Shown: positions 47,801 through 60,515 of the stretch, piece by piece
How positions within the stretch are numbered: position 1 is the stretch's first letter
How the letters are laid out: every line of letters begins with the position of its first letter
NCBI GenBank assembly: GCA_029817715.1
Contig: JARUPY010000606.1
Span: 2,356,001-2,420,000, forward strand
Direction: 5' to 3'
DNA from: Melastoma dodecandrum
Lineage: Eukaryota > Streptophyta > Magnoliopsida > Myrtales > Melastomataceae
DNA: 64,000 nt
The notes under the pieces: model-generated
The model's input: only the letters and a program-made list of their open reading frames with translations
The model's database searches: none
Told to the model about the DNA's origin: nothing
Program-made: the position numbers and the translations under genes

Positions 47801-48262
47801 CGGACTTTTATGGACTCCCTGTTCGATTGGACAGCTTTACTGACAATGCCGGATTATGCGGGATACCCGGACTTCGCAAATGTGGGCCAAATCTTATCGC
47901 CAGCAGCAAGATTGGAATTGCTATCGGCGCTTTGGTGGTTTTCCTACTTCTAACACTATGCTTAGTAATCTGCTGGAAAAGGCAAAAGAATATACTTCGG
48001 GCCCAGGCGATTTCAGGTAACTCCTCCATACAACTCGCCTAACATTAGTCACGATGATGTTAAATAGAACGCCGTATAAGCTCCGGGATAATAGTAGAGT
48101 ATCGTTTCATCTTCGCTTCCTGTTTTGGTTACTGCAGCCCGGGAGGCTCCTTACGCAAAAGCGAGGACTCAGTTTGCTCGAGACCTCCAAATGAGTAGAC
48201 ACGGCAGCACTCAGGGCCACGCTCGTATTGCCTCCGAAAACGGGCCAAGCTTGCTATCTTGA
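44843..48262 (+). CDS. RLP4: RLP4-like receptor-like protein: malectin-like domain, LRRs, one membrane span, no kinase
   Basis: Plasma-membrane receptor-like protein. Exons are 44843-44924, 45418-46473, 46654-46801, 47151-47222, 47340-47411, 47503-47574, 47660-47737, 47835-48016 and 48138-48262; phases agree and give 628 residues. A signal peptide covers about residues 1-25 (hydrophobic LGALAWLLSSGTVLS). A large malectin-like, di-glucose-binding region fills exon 2 (about residues 28-380). Exon 3 carries the WNGDPC motif that often precedes LRRs. Four leucine-rich repeats follow, the first three on 72-bp phase-2 exons. Then come a cysteine-paired cap, a transmembrane helix (IAIGALVVFLLLTLCLVICW) and a short basic tail ending PSLLS, without a kinase. 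Length and layout match Arabidopsis RLP4, a cell-edge localised protein. A hAT insertion lies just upstream. Confidence 0.9.
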
Positions 48263-49790
48263 GGCTCACGCCTCCAGCCTCGTACACTTCCTGTAACATC
48301 CAGGGGCTTGTTCCTTCGGGTTAGTCTAACAACATCCTCTCCCTATCTCTGCTGCCTGTTACTTTTGGTTCAATATTTTTGTTCACCCCTGGATGATGGA
48401 TGCTTGACGAAGAAATGATCCCCGCGGATTGAAATCCCTTTTACGCGCTTCCCCCTCTTCCTTTTTGCTTCTCTAGTCGCTGTACAGTATGATATGATTC
48501 TGTAGCAGGATGTAAATTATTGATTTGGGTTCCGCCACCCCTGTTTACAAGTAAGCTAGGCATGATACAATTGAGTCAGACGCTCTAGGGGAAAAAATGA
48601 AAGATGGGAAGATTTAAAAAGAATTATCCAACCTTTCTATAAGCTCATCTTTAGCTGAGCTACTTGCTGGTTTATTCATTTTTCAATGCGGGACAACAAA
48701 ATGGGGGGGAATATTCTTCAAGCCTAATCATATTTTACTCCTCGCTTGCAAGTTAGGTGTAATATGGAGGAGTGGTTCAGTCCCATGACGTCGCGTTTCT
48801 TAGTATTATTTAAATTGGAAGTCGGAATCATCTAATTTCATTGTGAATTTTATATGATACAAGTAGATGATGTATGTAATGTAGGACTGTGGTTAATTAT
48901 TGAAAGTTTAGTGATTGTGAGAGGGAGGGAGAGAGATAGAGAGTGAGGAATGGTACGAGTTGGAAGTGGGAATGCTTCTACTTTAGAAGAAGAAACACGG
49001 GGGTTTTTGCTGCATGCCTGCATGCATGGTTGCCCCGCGTGAGTCAATCCCGATGCTTGGGCTGTCACAAAATTAAAAAAATAAAAAAGGAAATTCTTTT
49101 CTGACTTCTGTGCGTGAAATGTGTGGGAGTGGAAAAAGAACCCAATCCCCACCCCCTAAACACGCCTTAATTCCCAGTTCATCCACGCGTTTTTGAATTA
49201 GGGTTTTTTTTAATGTAGTTATACAATATGGATTAATTCGCTCTCTCCACATGTCTAATCATCTAAAAGAATAAGTTAGAGGTAGTTTATTTTATACTCA
49301 AATGGACACATTGGCACAACATTTTGGATATTTATGGTTTTAATGTTTATCATTTAATGATTCAGGTGGTATATATCATTTTATTTTTCAGGCAACTTTA
49401 AAACTTTGGATTAAGTTATTGTTAAATAAAAATAATGAATAATAATTAAGTAAACTATAAAAGTTTGTTTTACTAAAAAGGCCAACCTGTTTATAAATTC
49501 GAAATAAAAGCCACCGTTAGTTAAATTTGGACTAAAATGTCAATTTACATCAATACATTCTAATAGGAGGGTGAGGATTCTTTATTTATTTATTTATTTA
49601 AATTAAAAAAAACCCCTGAATTTAATAAATGGTAACAGGGTCAAAACAAGGTTTGTCGGGAAGGAAAGGTTCAACAAAGCAGTCAACTAAACTCTGATCA
49701 ATCTTTTGAAACTGGCCATCAAAACAAGAAAGCCTCTCTCTCACACCCCTTCACCTAATCAATCCTTTTTATCGCCCGTCAAAGCAGACG
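48263..49790. other. gene-free stretch between RLP4-like and MACPF genes
   Basis: It contains the 3' flank of the RLP4-like gene, AT-rich sequence and the MACPF promoter side. GAGAGA-type repeats occur at about 48919-48945. No coding region can be supported. Confidence 0.5.
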
Positions 49791-52445
49791 ATGGACCCTC
49801 AGGCGGCCGCCGAGAAGGCCGTCTCCGTCTTGGGTTGTGGATACGACCTCTCCAGGGACATCAGGCTCACCTCCTGCAAATTTGGCCCCTCCTCCTCCAG
49901 GCTGATCGACCTTGACCCCCGGCAAGTCAGGGACTTGGTTTTCCCTGGAGGGGTCGTTGTTAGGGACGTCCCCTGCTTCATCAAGTGCGACAAGGGGGAG
50001 CGGACGAGGTTCCGCTCCGATGTCCTGTCCTTCAATCAGGTTATAAACATTTCTCATCTTTGGAATTTTGTGGTGAGATTAAGCCATGAAGTTGAGGGTG
50101 AATGATTATGATGATGATCAAAGGGATTGTCTCATCTTGATTCATGGTCTCTCTTGGTATATCGCGTGATTTGTGCTCTGGATTGATGTTCCTTCCGGCA
50201 GAGGGAAGAGCCCCGCTGGCGAATTCCCGTAGATTGAGTGTTCGGTAACTCCACTATTTATTGTTCCTCACATCCCTTCGAGAGTGTGCCGAGGAAATTT
50301 CTGTCACGCCGATTAACATATCGACAAGTTCTACCTCCCGTGATTCCGCGATTGAATAGTGGCGACTCGGGAAATCAGAACCCATGTGGCCCTAGAAGTT
50401 GAACTTTACGGGATGGTCTTCTCGATGAGTTGTGCTGATACTTAGTTGACGTTGTTGTTACTCTGCAGATGTCGGAGCAATTCAACCTGGAACTCTCTTT
50501 AAATGGTAAAATCCCCTCCGGAATGTTCAATGCCATGTTCGATTTCAAAGGCTCGTGGCTGAAGGACGCATCATCGGTGAAGAGCCTCGCCTTTGACGGT
50601 TGGTTCACGACTCTTTATAGCGTAGAGTTGGAAAGGGGTCACGTGACACTTTCCGAGCAGATCAGGAACGAGGTTCCTACTTCATGGGATCCTCCCGCTT
50701 TGGCTGAGTAAGTCAAGTCGTGCGTCGGAAATAGTCATCATTTGTCAACGTTTTCCCTTGGATGTTAAAAAGGTGATAGGCCCGATTCATCAGGTTTATC
50801 GAGAAATACGGTACTCATGTCATAGTTGGTGTGAAGATGGGAGGCAAAGACGTAGTTCACCTGAAGCAACTCCAGAGCTCGAGCTTACATCCAGCTGAGG
50901 TGCAGCAGTATCTAAAGCAGTTGGCGGATGACAGGTTTTCAGAAGAAGCAAATCAGAATCCATCCGCTGTAAATTCAAAGGTGGGGAAATTACAACTTCT
51001 ATTCGTTCTATTGTGAATGCTAGAAAAGCCCGAGCTGATTATTGTATAACAGGATGAGTACTCTATGCTCGGGAATGTCCATGGCGCATTTACCATGTCA
51101 CATGTTGCAACTGTTGCTAAGTCCAAGAAAGATGTAAGCACTGTCCCTTCACCCGGCTCAACCATGTTGTCCGCTTTAGAATTTAGGCTTTATTAAATCT
51201 CGGTTGTTCGGCATTGATTCAGGGAATTGAGAGTGTATACATCAGAAGAGGAGGAGGGATCGACCACAGACTAAGTCACAAACAGTGGCTGTCGACAATA
51301 AACCAGTCGCCAAATGTCATATCCATGGCCTTCGTGCCCATAACTTCGCTGATGACCGGTGTTCGGGGCAACGGGTTTCTCGGTCATGCTGTGAACTTAT
51401 ACCTTCGATGTGAGTTTGACATCGGCATTCTCTTCATGCTGATGTATAGATGGATTCTTGTGAAATATTGTGTCTGTACTGACGCCAAAGAGTTTCTGCT
51501 TGATTCAGACAAGCCGCCGTCAGAAGATATCTGCCAATTTCTGGAGTTCCAGTTGCCTCGGCAATGGGCGCCAGTGTATGCAGACTTGCCACTCGGCCCT
51601 CGACATCGGAAACGGGCATCCCCGACGCTTCAGTTCACTTTGATGGGTCCCAAGCTTTACGTCAACACTACACAGGTAAATTCCATGGTCATGCCATCGT
51701 CGCTCAGAGCTGTTTGAGCGATTCTTAACTCTTTTGTGTTTTGCAGGTGGATACTGGCAATAGGCCGGTGACAGGCGTCCGCCTATATCTCGAAGGAAAG
51801 AAAAGCAATTACTTGGCCATCCATCTCCAACATCTGAGCTCCATGCCAAACACCTTACAAATATTGGACGACCACGCTTACGAGCCGACTAACGAGCAAG
51901 ACCAGCGAGACTACTTCGAGCCTGTCAAGTGGAGCATCTTCTCCCATGTCTGCACCGCCCCGGTTGAAAATCTCGGCTCCTGCATCGACGACACGGCCTC
52001 CATTGTGACCAAGGCCTGGTTCGAAGTCAAGGTCATGGGGATGAAGAAGGTACTATTCCTAAGACTCGGCTTCTCCATGGTCGCGTCGTCGAAGATTAGG
52101 AGGTCGGAGTGGGACGGGCCCTCGACCTTCTCTCGCAAGTCGGGGATATTCTCATCGCTCATCAGCACGAGGTTCAGCAGCCCATTGACAAGCACACCAG
52201 AGAGGCCCGTGAAGGTGGACTTGAATTCGGCGATTTACCCAGGCGGTCCGCCGCAGCCGAAGAAACTCCCCAGGACGACGAGCTTCGTGGAGACAAGGGA
52301 GATGGTGAGGGGGCCGGAGGAGTCGCCGGGGTACTGGGTGGTGACGGGAGCCCGGTTGTGCATCGAAGGGGGCCGGATAGCCGTGAAGGCCAAGTACTCA
52401 TTGTTGACCATCATGACGGAAGAGTCCATCATGTTGATGGGCTGA
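49791..52445 (+). CDS. MACPF-domain protein of the plant CAD1/NSL1 family, seven exons
   Basis: Plant members of this group (CAD1, NSL1 and close relatives) negatively regulate salicylate-linked cell death; pore formation by them is not established. Exons are 49791-50039, 50469-50707, 50794-50980, 51053-51133, 51223-51409, 51509-51675 and 51747-52445; all phases agree and give 602 residues, the family size. The MACPF region fills about the first 340 residues and includes the signature YGTHVIVGVKMGG in exon 3. The second half has the plant-specific blocks FLEFQLPRQWAPVYADLPLGP and VTGARLCIEGGRIAVKAKYSLL. Of the Arabidopsis set, it looks closest to the At1g14780 type, but I cannot confirm orthology. 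No signal peptide is apparent. Confidence 0.88.
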
Positions 52446-53091
52446 TCAATTAAATTTTAGCCATTTGTCACCTGAATGTATTGCCGGAATGATGTGATTG
52501 TCTTCTTGCTGCTGTTTATACACAATTACCAATTATTTTTTGCGACGAATATAGGGGAAAAAAAGGGGGGTGATTTTTTTGTATGAAGGTTCGGTATTTA
52601 CTTCTTACTTTAGGTAATGATTAGTTTTTAGCAAATGCGATTATTATGTAAGCAAAACAGGAAGTTATCATGATCCACTCTGATTTTATGCCAAATTGAA
52701 TTTAATATACCAATATATATATTTCTCTCTTTTCTGAAGGCTGGATGAATGAATAAAACATCCCATAATTGCAAATATTATGATGAATTATGGAAAAAAG
52801 AAAAGCTGCAATTCCTCAAAATAATAGGCCATCATGATTTCAGTGGGACCCAGCAAATTCCCAATATGAATGCATATGATGTGCACTTCCTCCCAACACT
52901 AACCTTAAATATTAAACGCACTAATGATGATCATAAAAAAGCTGACCCATCAGTTTATTTAACATTTTCTCAATAATATATAGTTACTAACAGTTCATAT
53001 TTTTCATTGGAAAAAAAAAAACTAAACTAAACAGAGACCATCCAACCCGAGATTTAAATTAAGAACCACCATTTTTCCAAATTACAATCCT
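52446..53091. other. intergenic, convergent 3' ends
   Basis: AT-rich spacer holding the 3' flanks of the convergent MACPF and E6-like genes. A short open frame at 52749-52976 has no recognisable content. Confidence 0.5.
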
Positions 53092-53952
53092 TCATGGCTT
53101 GAAGCCACCATCGACATTCCTCGTAGCCCGGAATGCCTCCAGTTCCTTCAGTGGCTCGTACCCACCCGCGTAGTAGTTGTTCCCGTTGTTGCCATATTCA
53201 TACGTGCTAGCGGCTTTACCCTCGGAGGGGTAGTAGCCTTGATGGGCGCCCAACTCCGCTTTCCGAATCGGGTCGTACTTCTCCCCATCATCGATGTTGT
53301 AGTAGTACTTCCCGTTCTCGAGGAACCTCGTGTCGCTCAACCCTTGCTGCTGCCGGGCATTCTCGGCGGGGTACCCGCTCCCCACGGCGTAGTAGTTGTT
53401 CTGTCCGTTCGCCACAACGTTCCCATAGTTTGACCCTGTGGCAGCATAGCTGCGTCCCTGAAGCCTGGCGTCGGCGTCGGCGCCGCGGAAACCCTGCTCC
53501 TCGGTGGGGAAGTAGCTGGTCCCCTGCCCCCTCGCGGCGGCTCTGAAGTAACCGTCCTCCGTGGCCGCAGCAGTATCAAAGCTGCTCCCATGAAGCAGGG
53601 CCTTGGTGTCGCTGGCGACCTCGTCATCCTTGGTGGCGAACACGTCCTTGTTGTAGTAAGGCTCGTCGGGGAACGACGTCGTGGTGGAGGCAGTGTCGGC
53701 TTCCGAGGGGGGTAACTGACCGGTCCCGTGGCCATAGAGGCCATAACCATCCTGGGACTGGGCGACGAAAGATGGGGGGTCCTGGGCTTGCTTCTCGAGG
53801 GACGCCGCTTGCTTATCGCTGGGACCGACCTGGGTGGGGGCGTCCCCTGGGTTGGCTGTAAACTTGCTGAAGAACTGGCTCTCCCTGGCATGAACACGGG
53901 AGGCAATGAAGACGACGTAGAGGGAGAGCAGGACAGGGAAGAAGTTGGCCAT
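53092..53952 (-). CDS. E6: E6-like secreted protein, single exon
   Basis: Homologue of the cotton-fibre E6 protein family, small secreted plant proteins of unknown biochemical role. The product is 286 residues. A signal peptide is clear at the start (MANFFPVLLSLYVVFIASRVHA). The mature part is rich in Gly, Tyr, Asn, Gln and Ala. It has the family block RFLENGKYYYNID with DPIRK following, and further Tyr/Asn-Gly repeats (NNYYAVGSGYP, GNNYYAGGYEP). The start chosen is the ATG directly before the signal peptide at 53952; another in-frame ATG 45 bases upstream gives an unlikely serine/leucine extension encoded by a GA repeat. The TATA box lies about 60 bp upstream of the chosen ATG. Confidence 0.88.
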   Translation of the reverse strand: MANFFPVLLSLYVVFIASRVHARESQFFSKFTANPGDAPTQVGPSDKQAASLEKQAQDPPSFVAQSQDGYGLYGHGTGQLPPSEADTASTTTSFPDEPYYNKDVFATKDDEVASDTKALLHGSSFDTAAATEDGYFRAAARGQGTSYFPTEEQGFRGADADARLQGRSYAATGSNYGNVVANGQNNYYAVGSGYPAENARQQQGLSDTRFLENGKYYYNIDDGEKYDPIRKAELGAHQGYYPSEGKAASTYEYGNNGNNYYAGGYEPLKELEAFRATRNVDGGFKP

Positions 53953-54008
53953 TTTTTGAGAGAGAGAGAGAGAGATAGTGATGTGAAGAATCCTCACTCA
54001 CAGGGTGA

Positions 54009-54016
54009 TATTTATA
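54009..54016 (-). promoter_or_regulatory. TATA box of the E6-like gene
   Basis: TATAAATA on the minus strand lies about 57-64 bp upstream of the start codon, with a GA-rich leader between. Spacing fits a plant core promoter; not experimentally shown. Confidence 0.6.
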
Positions 54017-56936
54017 TTAGAGTGGCGGGGGGTGTTAATGTTTGGGAGGGAGGAGATAAAATCGAAATTAATAAATTGGGTGGTGGGAAAAATGAGAAGA
54101 TTGGGTTTTTTTTGGGGGGTTGAGGAAGATGAAGAGTTGGTCAACAGTTTGTCCTTCTCCTTTGCTTGGAACGCCTTTTGAGAGTAGGGGAAAGAAAAAA
54201 AAAAAAATCAAAAATGGAAAAAAATTTGGGAAATATGTTTGGAATCCCAAATTTCTATTTCTTTCTAAGTAACTTTCTTCATTTGGGGATTTTGATGTGG
54301 TTTTTTGTTTTGAGATTTTGCCGCTTTTGGAGGGATTTATATGGGAAGAATCAGAGGCCACATTGTATTTGTAATTTCTTTTTAATTTTTTTTGATTTAT
54401 TTTCTTTAATACATCATGCATGTGTTGTACTGTACCCAATCTAAGAAGGATGATATCGATAAGGTCAAATTTTTTTCTGTTTTATATCATTATTTTTTTC
54501 CATATTTGATTTGGAGGAAAAAATCCTAAATTAGCCGGTTTGTCTTTCTATATTTGATTCTCCATGTGTTTGGGGCAAGGTAAGTTAAATTTTTTAAAAA
54601 ATCATGCCCATGTATTGATTGATGTTAGATTTAAAAATAAGTTGAATTAAGAGATTAAAGGGTAAAAGAAAATGTCGATTTTAATCACAATGATTATTGA
54701 AAGGGTTCTTGATATAGTAGAGGGGACACCTCTACCTAGAAAAAAATTCAGTAAGAAATAGATGGTACTGGTAGAATAATTATTAATTAAAAATTATTTA
54801 ATTTTTTTAAAGAAGTAAATGCATTGATTTGTTTTCCATATATAGCTATAACCATTTTTTAAATAAGATCTTTCTTATCTAGAAAGTAAAAAAAAAAAAA
54901 AAAAAATTGAAGCATATGATCGAATGGACGGTGGGGGACAATATAAGCAATAATGAATGGCATTTGATAGTTGCAAAGGGATCATCATCATGTGTTCTCT
55001 CTCTCTCTCTCTCTCTCTCTCGTGTGTTTTATTTTAACAACCGCAAGCCTCGCCATGCCAATTTGACATAGATGGTAGTGTGTGTGTGTGTTAGGTCCCA
55101 CAGTTCTCCTCCTTACGAGCCACATGTGCTTTTGGCCACTAGCGCCTGTGGCACGAGTGAGTGTGTATGGACTCGGGGGGGCATTTTTATCGACTGGTGG
55201 AAGTACCAATGGGCGAAGGTCGCATTGAAATAAATCTCGGTAGAAGATAGAAAATGTTATGTGTGTGGGAGTAGCAATGCAGTCATGGTTAGTAAATGTT
55301 ATCAACAACTCCTTTTTAATAAGACCGACTGCTCGAGAGAAAATCATAAAGTAAAGGATTTGGCGAAGAAGATACAGTCCTTGAGACTGAGAGGGGGGAT
55401 AAAGCAAAAAAAAAAAAAAAACTGAAACTAGATGAGATTTTGTTTCTGCTCACCCAAAGCTCTCCATGTAAATAAAGTAATAACCGAAAGTGCAGCATCC
55501 AAAGACTATATGGGGAGGGAGAGGCAAAACCAAAAAAGAAAAAATAGAAACGCATTTGCATTAAAGTCTTAAGGATTGGAAAGGAGGACTGCCCCAATAA
55601 TGTTCTCATATCGCATCAAAACATTGCCCCCCCCCCCCCCCCGCGTTCGGTCGTCAGCGCATTTAATATCGGGGAGAGGCGGGCAGGGCAGGAATTCCTG
55701 TCCCATAATAATAAAACACACAAAGGTTGGGCGAGCAGCGGCGGCAGGAACAACAGCAGCGAATTAGCAAAACGACAGTCACTCCCCCCCCGGCCATCAT
55801 CATCAGTCAGCAGATAAAAAGTTAGCAGAGAAAGGTCAATGGTTGGGGGAGATGGTTCTTAATAAAAAACCAATAACAAAATGGACAAGGGACAAAATAA
55901 GGATTATATGAAAATGACAGGGCAGTTAGGGTTAGGACAGGAACGAGCGGTAGGTTGTTGTCTGTCGGAGTGCCTCATGTTTTGGTGTGTGATGTCAGAA
56001 GGCCAAAACAATCCCCAGGATAGAGATAAACAAAAGCTACACGGTTCCCCTGACCTTTTGACTTTGACCCACCTTTTTGCTCCTGTTTTTGCTTTTATTT
56101 CCCTCTTGAAACCTGTGAAAGAAATGGTGGCGTGATTAGCGGAACAAAAGCTGAACCAACAAGGCCTCCCCAGACTTCGTTTCTCCCATAAAAATTGTTT
56201 CCTTCATGGGATATGGGAAGTAAGTAGCAGCCCAAATACAGACACCACATCGGTCGACACACTGCAACAATACGTCTATAATTATGCCACATCATGGAGG
56301 GGAATCAAGTCAACCAAATAAAAAAAAAGACTGGGTTAGGTTCTCAATGGCATCATCCACTTTGCCTGCCCTCGATTTGTTAATTCGACCCAACACCACA
56401 CACAGAGCAGCGACTAGAAACAGAATATAACCCAGAAGAGATGCGTAGAGCAACAAGCTCCATAGGGTACAGATTTGGTACTGCTGAAAAATGGAAATGA
56501 ATAAAATAAAATGTCAAAACTTATCAAATAAATTCAATCGTTAACCTATTTAAGCGTAAGCTGTTGGGAGGCATTGATGGCTAAAGAGCACTGTAAACTT
56601 TAGAAGCTGTTTTATTCCCATGCACCATGTGTGAACAGACCCACCATCACTCAAAACTGGCTGTTGCACGGCTAGCGCTTCCAGACAACACGTTTCGCTT
56701 CAAAGCAACATCTCCGACCCCCCCCCCCCCCCCTCCGATGAAACGTATTGCAGAGTCATAAAGTTGTGTCTCCTATATTCACCCCACCGGGACCATTCCA
56801 TCAGGAGAAAAACTTACCGTGGGTACCATGGCGGCTCCGTATCATCACCATTCTACGGCATCATCGGGATGGTGCGCAATTCACTTCTACATGTCCATGG
56901 TCAGATATAACGTCATTATGGTGGTAGCTCCTTTGT
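54017..56936. other. gene-free stretch between the E6-like gene and the unnamed gene
   Basis: AT-rich, with a (CT)n tract at 54995-55021 and C runs at about 55627-55642 and 56718-56733. Frames here lack domains or splice-like structure. The right part is presumably the 3' flank of the unnamed minus-strand gene. Confidence 0.5.
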
Positions 56937-59900
56937 CTATAGCAGAAGAGAAGATATCCATATCCATGCACTCAGTAAAGGGAATACTCCGATAGCAGAT
57001 GCCTGAAAAATTATATCAATAATCTCATGAGTAAAGGGAAGACGCCTGTGAATGTGATTCGCCGAGGGTAAATGATGATACGGTCCGTGATGTACATACC
57101 ACAAAAAAAACACTAGCACCTCATTAGTGAGAGCTGCTGTAACTTCGTTTCTTTCCATTTCCCGTCTAATAATACTTTGCAGCTGTAAATGAGATTCAAG
57201 TCGTTTGATAGGAATGTGAAGATACTTGAACAAAATTGAAGAACTAGAGATGCCATGCGTAATAACAATGAGCCCCAGCAGAAGCCGCATGCATCGTCCT
57301 TGACTTAAAAAAGCAGAGTTGTGAGATTGATGTGGGTGATGGGCAATCTTTCCATTTATTTCAAAATGTAAGCTATTAAAACAATCGGAAAGTGATTTAA
57401 TCAACAGGGAAGAATTGCGGTTGATTGATTGTTGCTAAATATCTGATCCGTTTAGCACTATCATTGGAATGATATAGCAGGTAACTTAGGCCAATTGGAG
57501 AAAAGAAATTGTGATGTGTTCTTCCAGATATATGCGCGTTCTGCCTAATTATATGCAAGAAAGCTCAAATCTCACATGCAATTAATGGTATTTTCTGAAA
57601 GAAGTTAAGTATAATCTGCACACGAGTTTCTTAGATTTTATGCATATGAAAGTTGATGTAATGGTTAAAACTGGGAAATATTGATCCATTGAAGTATAGT
57701 AACCATGAGCAAGGCTGTCTGTACCTCAAAATGATAATCTTTTACCACAGAATAAACCCCCTTCAACTGCTGCAATGCCTCCTCCCACTTATAGGAAGGG
57801 AACTCACGATCAAAGCGAGATATGTTATTTGACACCCATGGAACTCCTGGTTGATGGCACACAAAGAAGTTGTAGAAGAACTACAGCAGATAAATCGTAA
57901 CATTAGGAAAAATCGTAATATATTCCACAAAGCATGTTTTCAGTGGCATAATGAAAAGGAGAATTTGGGTGACACTAAACCAAATAAACTATACAGCACA
58001 TCGACCGGCCACCTTCAAGAATAGACATCTCCTTGAAGCCGATTCCCAGCGTGTGTTCGTAGCCCTCATCTGAATAATGAAAAAGGACTTGAATTCCATC
58101 AAAAGGATCCAGCTGCGTGATTTACGTTCAGTCCAGCAATCAAGGACAATTAATATGTACCTCTGCGAATTGTAGAGCCTGCTCAAAGTTCTTAATCTGA
58201 ATCCACCCTTCGGAAACAATTTCGATCAGCTGAAAGGATAAAACTAACCACAATCAACAAACTGCATGTCAGGTACAGAAATACAAACGTAGGATAAATG
58301 CCCTGAATGACACAATGCAGTTTACAAGAATCCTAGAGACAGGATGCAGCTATTTGGAATGTGCATTGTGTATATCATACATACACTTTTCAGAAAACTA
58401 GGAAGCACTACCTTCTCAACCTTTGATGCAGCTGCCCGGAATCGTTCATCTGCTTCATCCGCTTGTGCTTTCAAGACATGAATATCATAATTACTCTTTC
58501 TCGAAGCAGCCCATAAACTCTGCACCTGAGTATTGAACTAAAATGTAGATAATATCAAAACCAAGAAAGGTAATCTCAAGGCACAAATAGTGGTAAACTA
58601 AATCGAAAAGAATATCTTCCTCTGCTCAGCCTCGAGTCAACCATAGATGCATCACCCTAAGTTTTAACAAAAGAGATTAGTCATTCATAGCACAATCCGT
58701 GTACATCATCATATTACAAAAACGACAGCTATTAGCTGAACAACTGTCACCCAAAATTTAGTTCAAAAGAGAGATAACTTCAAACAGTTCCACAGATGCC
58801 AGCAAATGTAATCAACTTCTTGCCATACTAGATTATCCCTCTGCGAAATATTCCCGTCGCTAGGTGAAAAATGACAGGATAGATCTTGTTTCCTCTTTTA
58901 ACCGGATATGACAAAGGTAGCACGAGCAACATTATCATACAAACTCTGACAGTGATCAAACTTCATTGTCACTAATTGACTAGACTGCAATTTAAGGTAT
59001 TCTTAAAAAATCAATTCCATGATTTTTGGTGCATCTGGCTCTAGCATCAAAACAGTGTGTAGCTTCTTCGGCAGTTTGGGCATTGCTTTTCAATTCTACA
59101 CCGATATTAAAATGAAATCATCAGACTTTGCTCCGATAGCAACTTATAGGTAATACTGCATGAAAGTGATTCACAGTAATAAGCTACACAGTTACTTGTT
59201 TTCACCCTGATCACAGAGATCTCCCCAAGGAATTTGGTTTCTCCGGCAATTCATTAAGGAAGTCCTCACACTCCTCAAGACGCATCTTCTTGTCATCCAG
59301 CTTTCGGAAACTCTCTTCAAGTTCAGCTTCTGCTTCACATCACAAGAAAAGATAACTTAATCAAAATAACTCCTGAAATATACTATCTTTTCTCGCAATA
59401 GGTCATCAAATATACACTAGCCCAAACAAAACCAAACTCAAAATCAGGGGTCCCTATGACACCGTCTTTGTCAAACTGAGGGGACACAGAGAACATGGTA
59501 AAATGAATGCAACATCTTAACCCTGCGAGTGGCTTTTAACCGGGACCAAACCACAATAGAAATCAAGAAATCCTAAAGAAACAGGCCTCTTGCGGATTCG
59601 TACCACGAAGTGATCAAACAAGTAGGAGCTCACTCCATCTACGCCAGTCGACTCTAGAGAAGTAAATAATAATACAGGAAGGAACAAGTCAACCCGCAGC
59701 AAAGCGCAGCGCATGCTAATTTTTCACCTCAGAGGATTAGGACGAGCTACTCTCACTCCAAATAAAGACGAAAAAAATCTTGAAAGCCTTCTCCTATCAC
59801 GAATCTGGCTGATCATAAGCCGAGTATCAAACCGGAGTCAATACCTAGTCGAGAAACCCGAGCCCTCAGATCGTCCGATTCGGCGGCCAGGCTGGGGCCA

Positions 59901-60106
59901 TCAAGGCGCTCGGACTGACTCTCGGCCGGAAGAGGAAGTCTGTCGGAGGCATGGCCTAGGCCGAGTTGGACAAGGGCGATCAAAGTGGCGGGAAGGGAGA
60001 AGGTTGAAGCGGACGCCTTCCTAACTACCGTTTGACGACAAACTCCCCTCGGAAACCGGGGTCGGGTCGGGTCGGGTCGATTTCCTCCTAATTTCCATAT
60101 GTTCAA
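56937..60106 (-). CDS. unnamed coiled-coil protein with C-terminal hydrophobic end, multi-exon (partial model)
   Basis: I place these exons: first exon from about 60106 (start uncertain) to 59845 with a Glu/Arg-rich end (ESDDLRARVSRL); a Glu/Lys-rich coiled-coil exon near 59240-59315 (EESFRKLDDKKMRLEECEDFL); probably one near 59060-59100; then 58412-58525 (ADEADERFRAAASKVEK), 58161-58229, 58013-58069, 57725-57880, 57100-57182 and 56937-57002. The chain is mostly helical and charged, then carries FPSYKWEEALQQLKGVYSVV and finishes with a hydrophobic span (SAIGVFPLLSAWIWISSLL), probably a membrane anchor. The last splice is out of phase: the 57100 donor is phase 2 but the final frame needs phase 0. 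I recognise the type as a conserved plant family but cannot name it. Confidence 0.55.
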
Positions 60107-60515
60107 TTACGTTCAAAGTTTTGAATCTATTTCAACTGAATCCTCACGAGAATCTGCATAGTTGGGTAGCGTGCTTGGTTTTAATTAAAATGTGCTCCAT
60201 TTGCGAACAAAGCAGAATATAAAACAAGACCTGGAATAAGAATTTCTCATCACTGAGGTATGAGATTATTCATTGAGGCGGGGAATCTGAAGGAAGTTGT
60301 ACATATTTTGTTGTCAATAGCACAAGAGAGAGGTCATTGCACAACAGCAGCTTAGGGGAAAAAAAATTATCATTAGAAGAGAAATAAATAAAACTTGATA
60401 ATCACAGTAAAGACACATGGATTTGGATCTTCCTTCCTTTTTCCATTGCCTGAAAAGGGTTGATACAGAGCTCCGATTCCTGATCTTCAGTCCCGTCGAC
60501 CATGTTGGTGTCTCC

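Noticed and set aside
49791..52445. Reading the MACPF protein as a pore-forming toxin
   Set aside because: Plant members of this branch are regulators of cell death; sequence alone gives no support for toxin function.
57989..58110. Reading the exon near 58.0-58.1 kb in the frame LDPFDGIQVLFHYS
   Set aside because: That frame is open but does not continue into the neighbouring exons; the frame beginning at 58069 joins in phase 0 on both sides.
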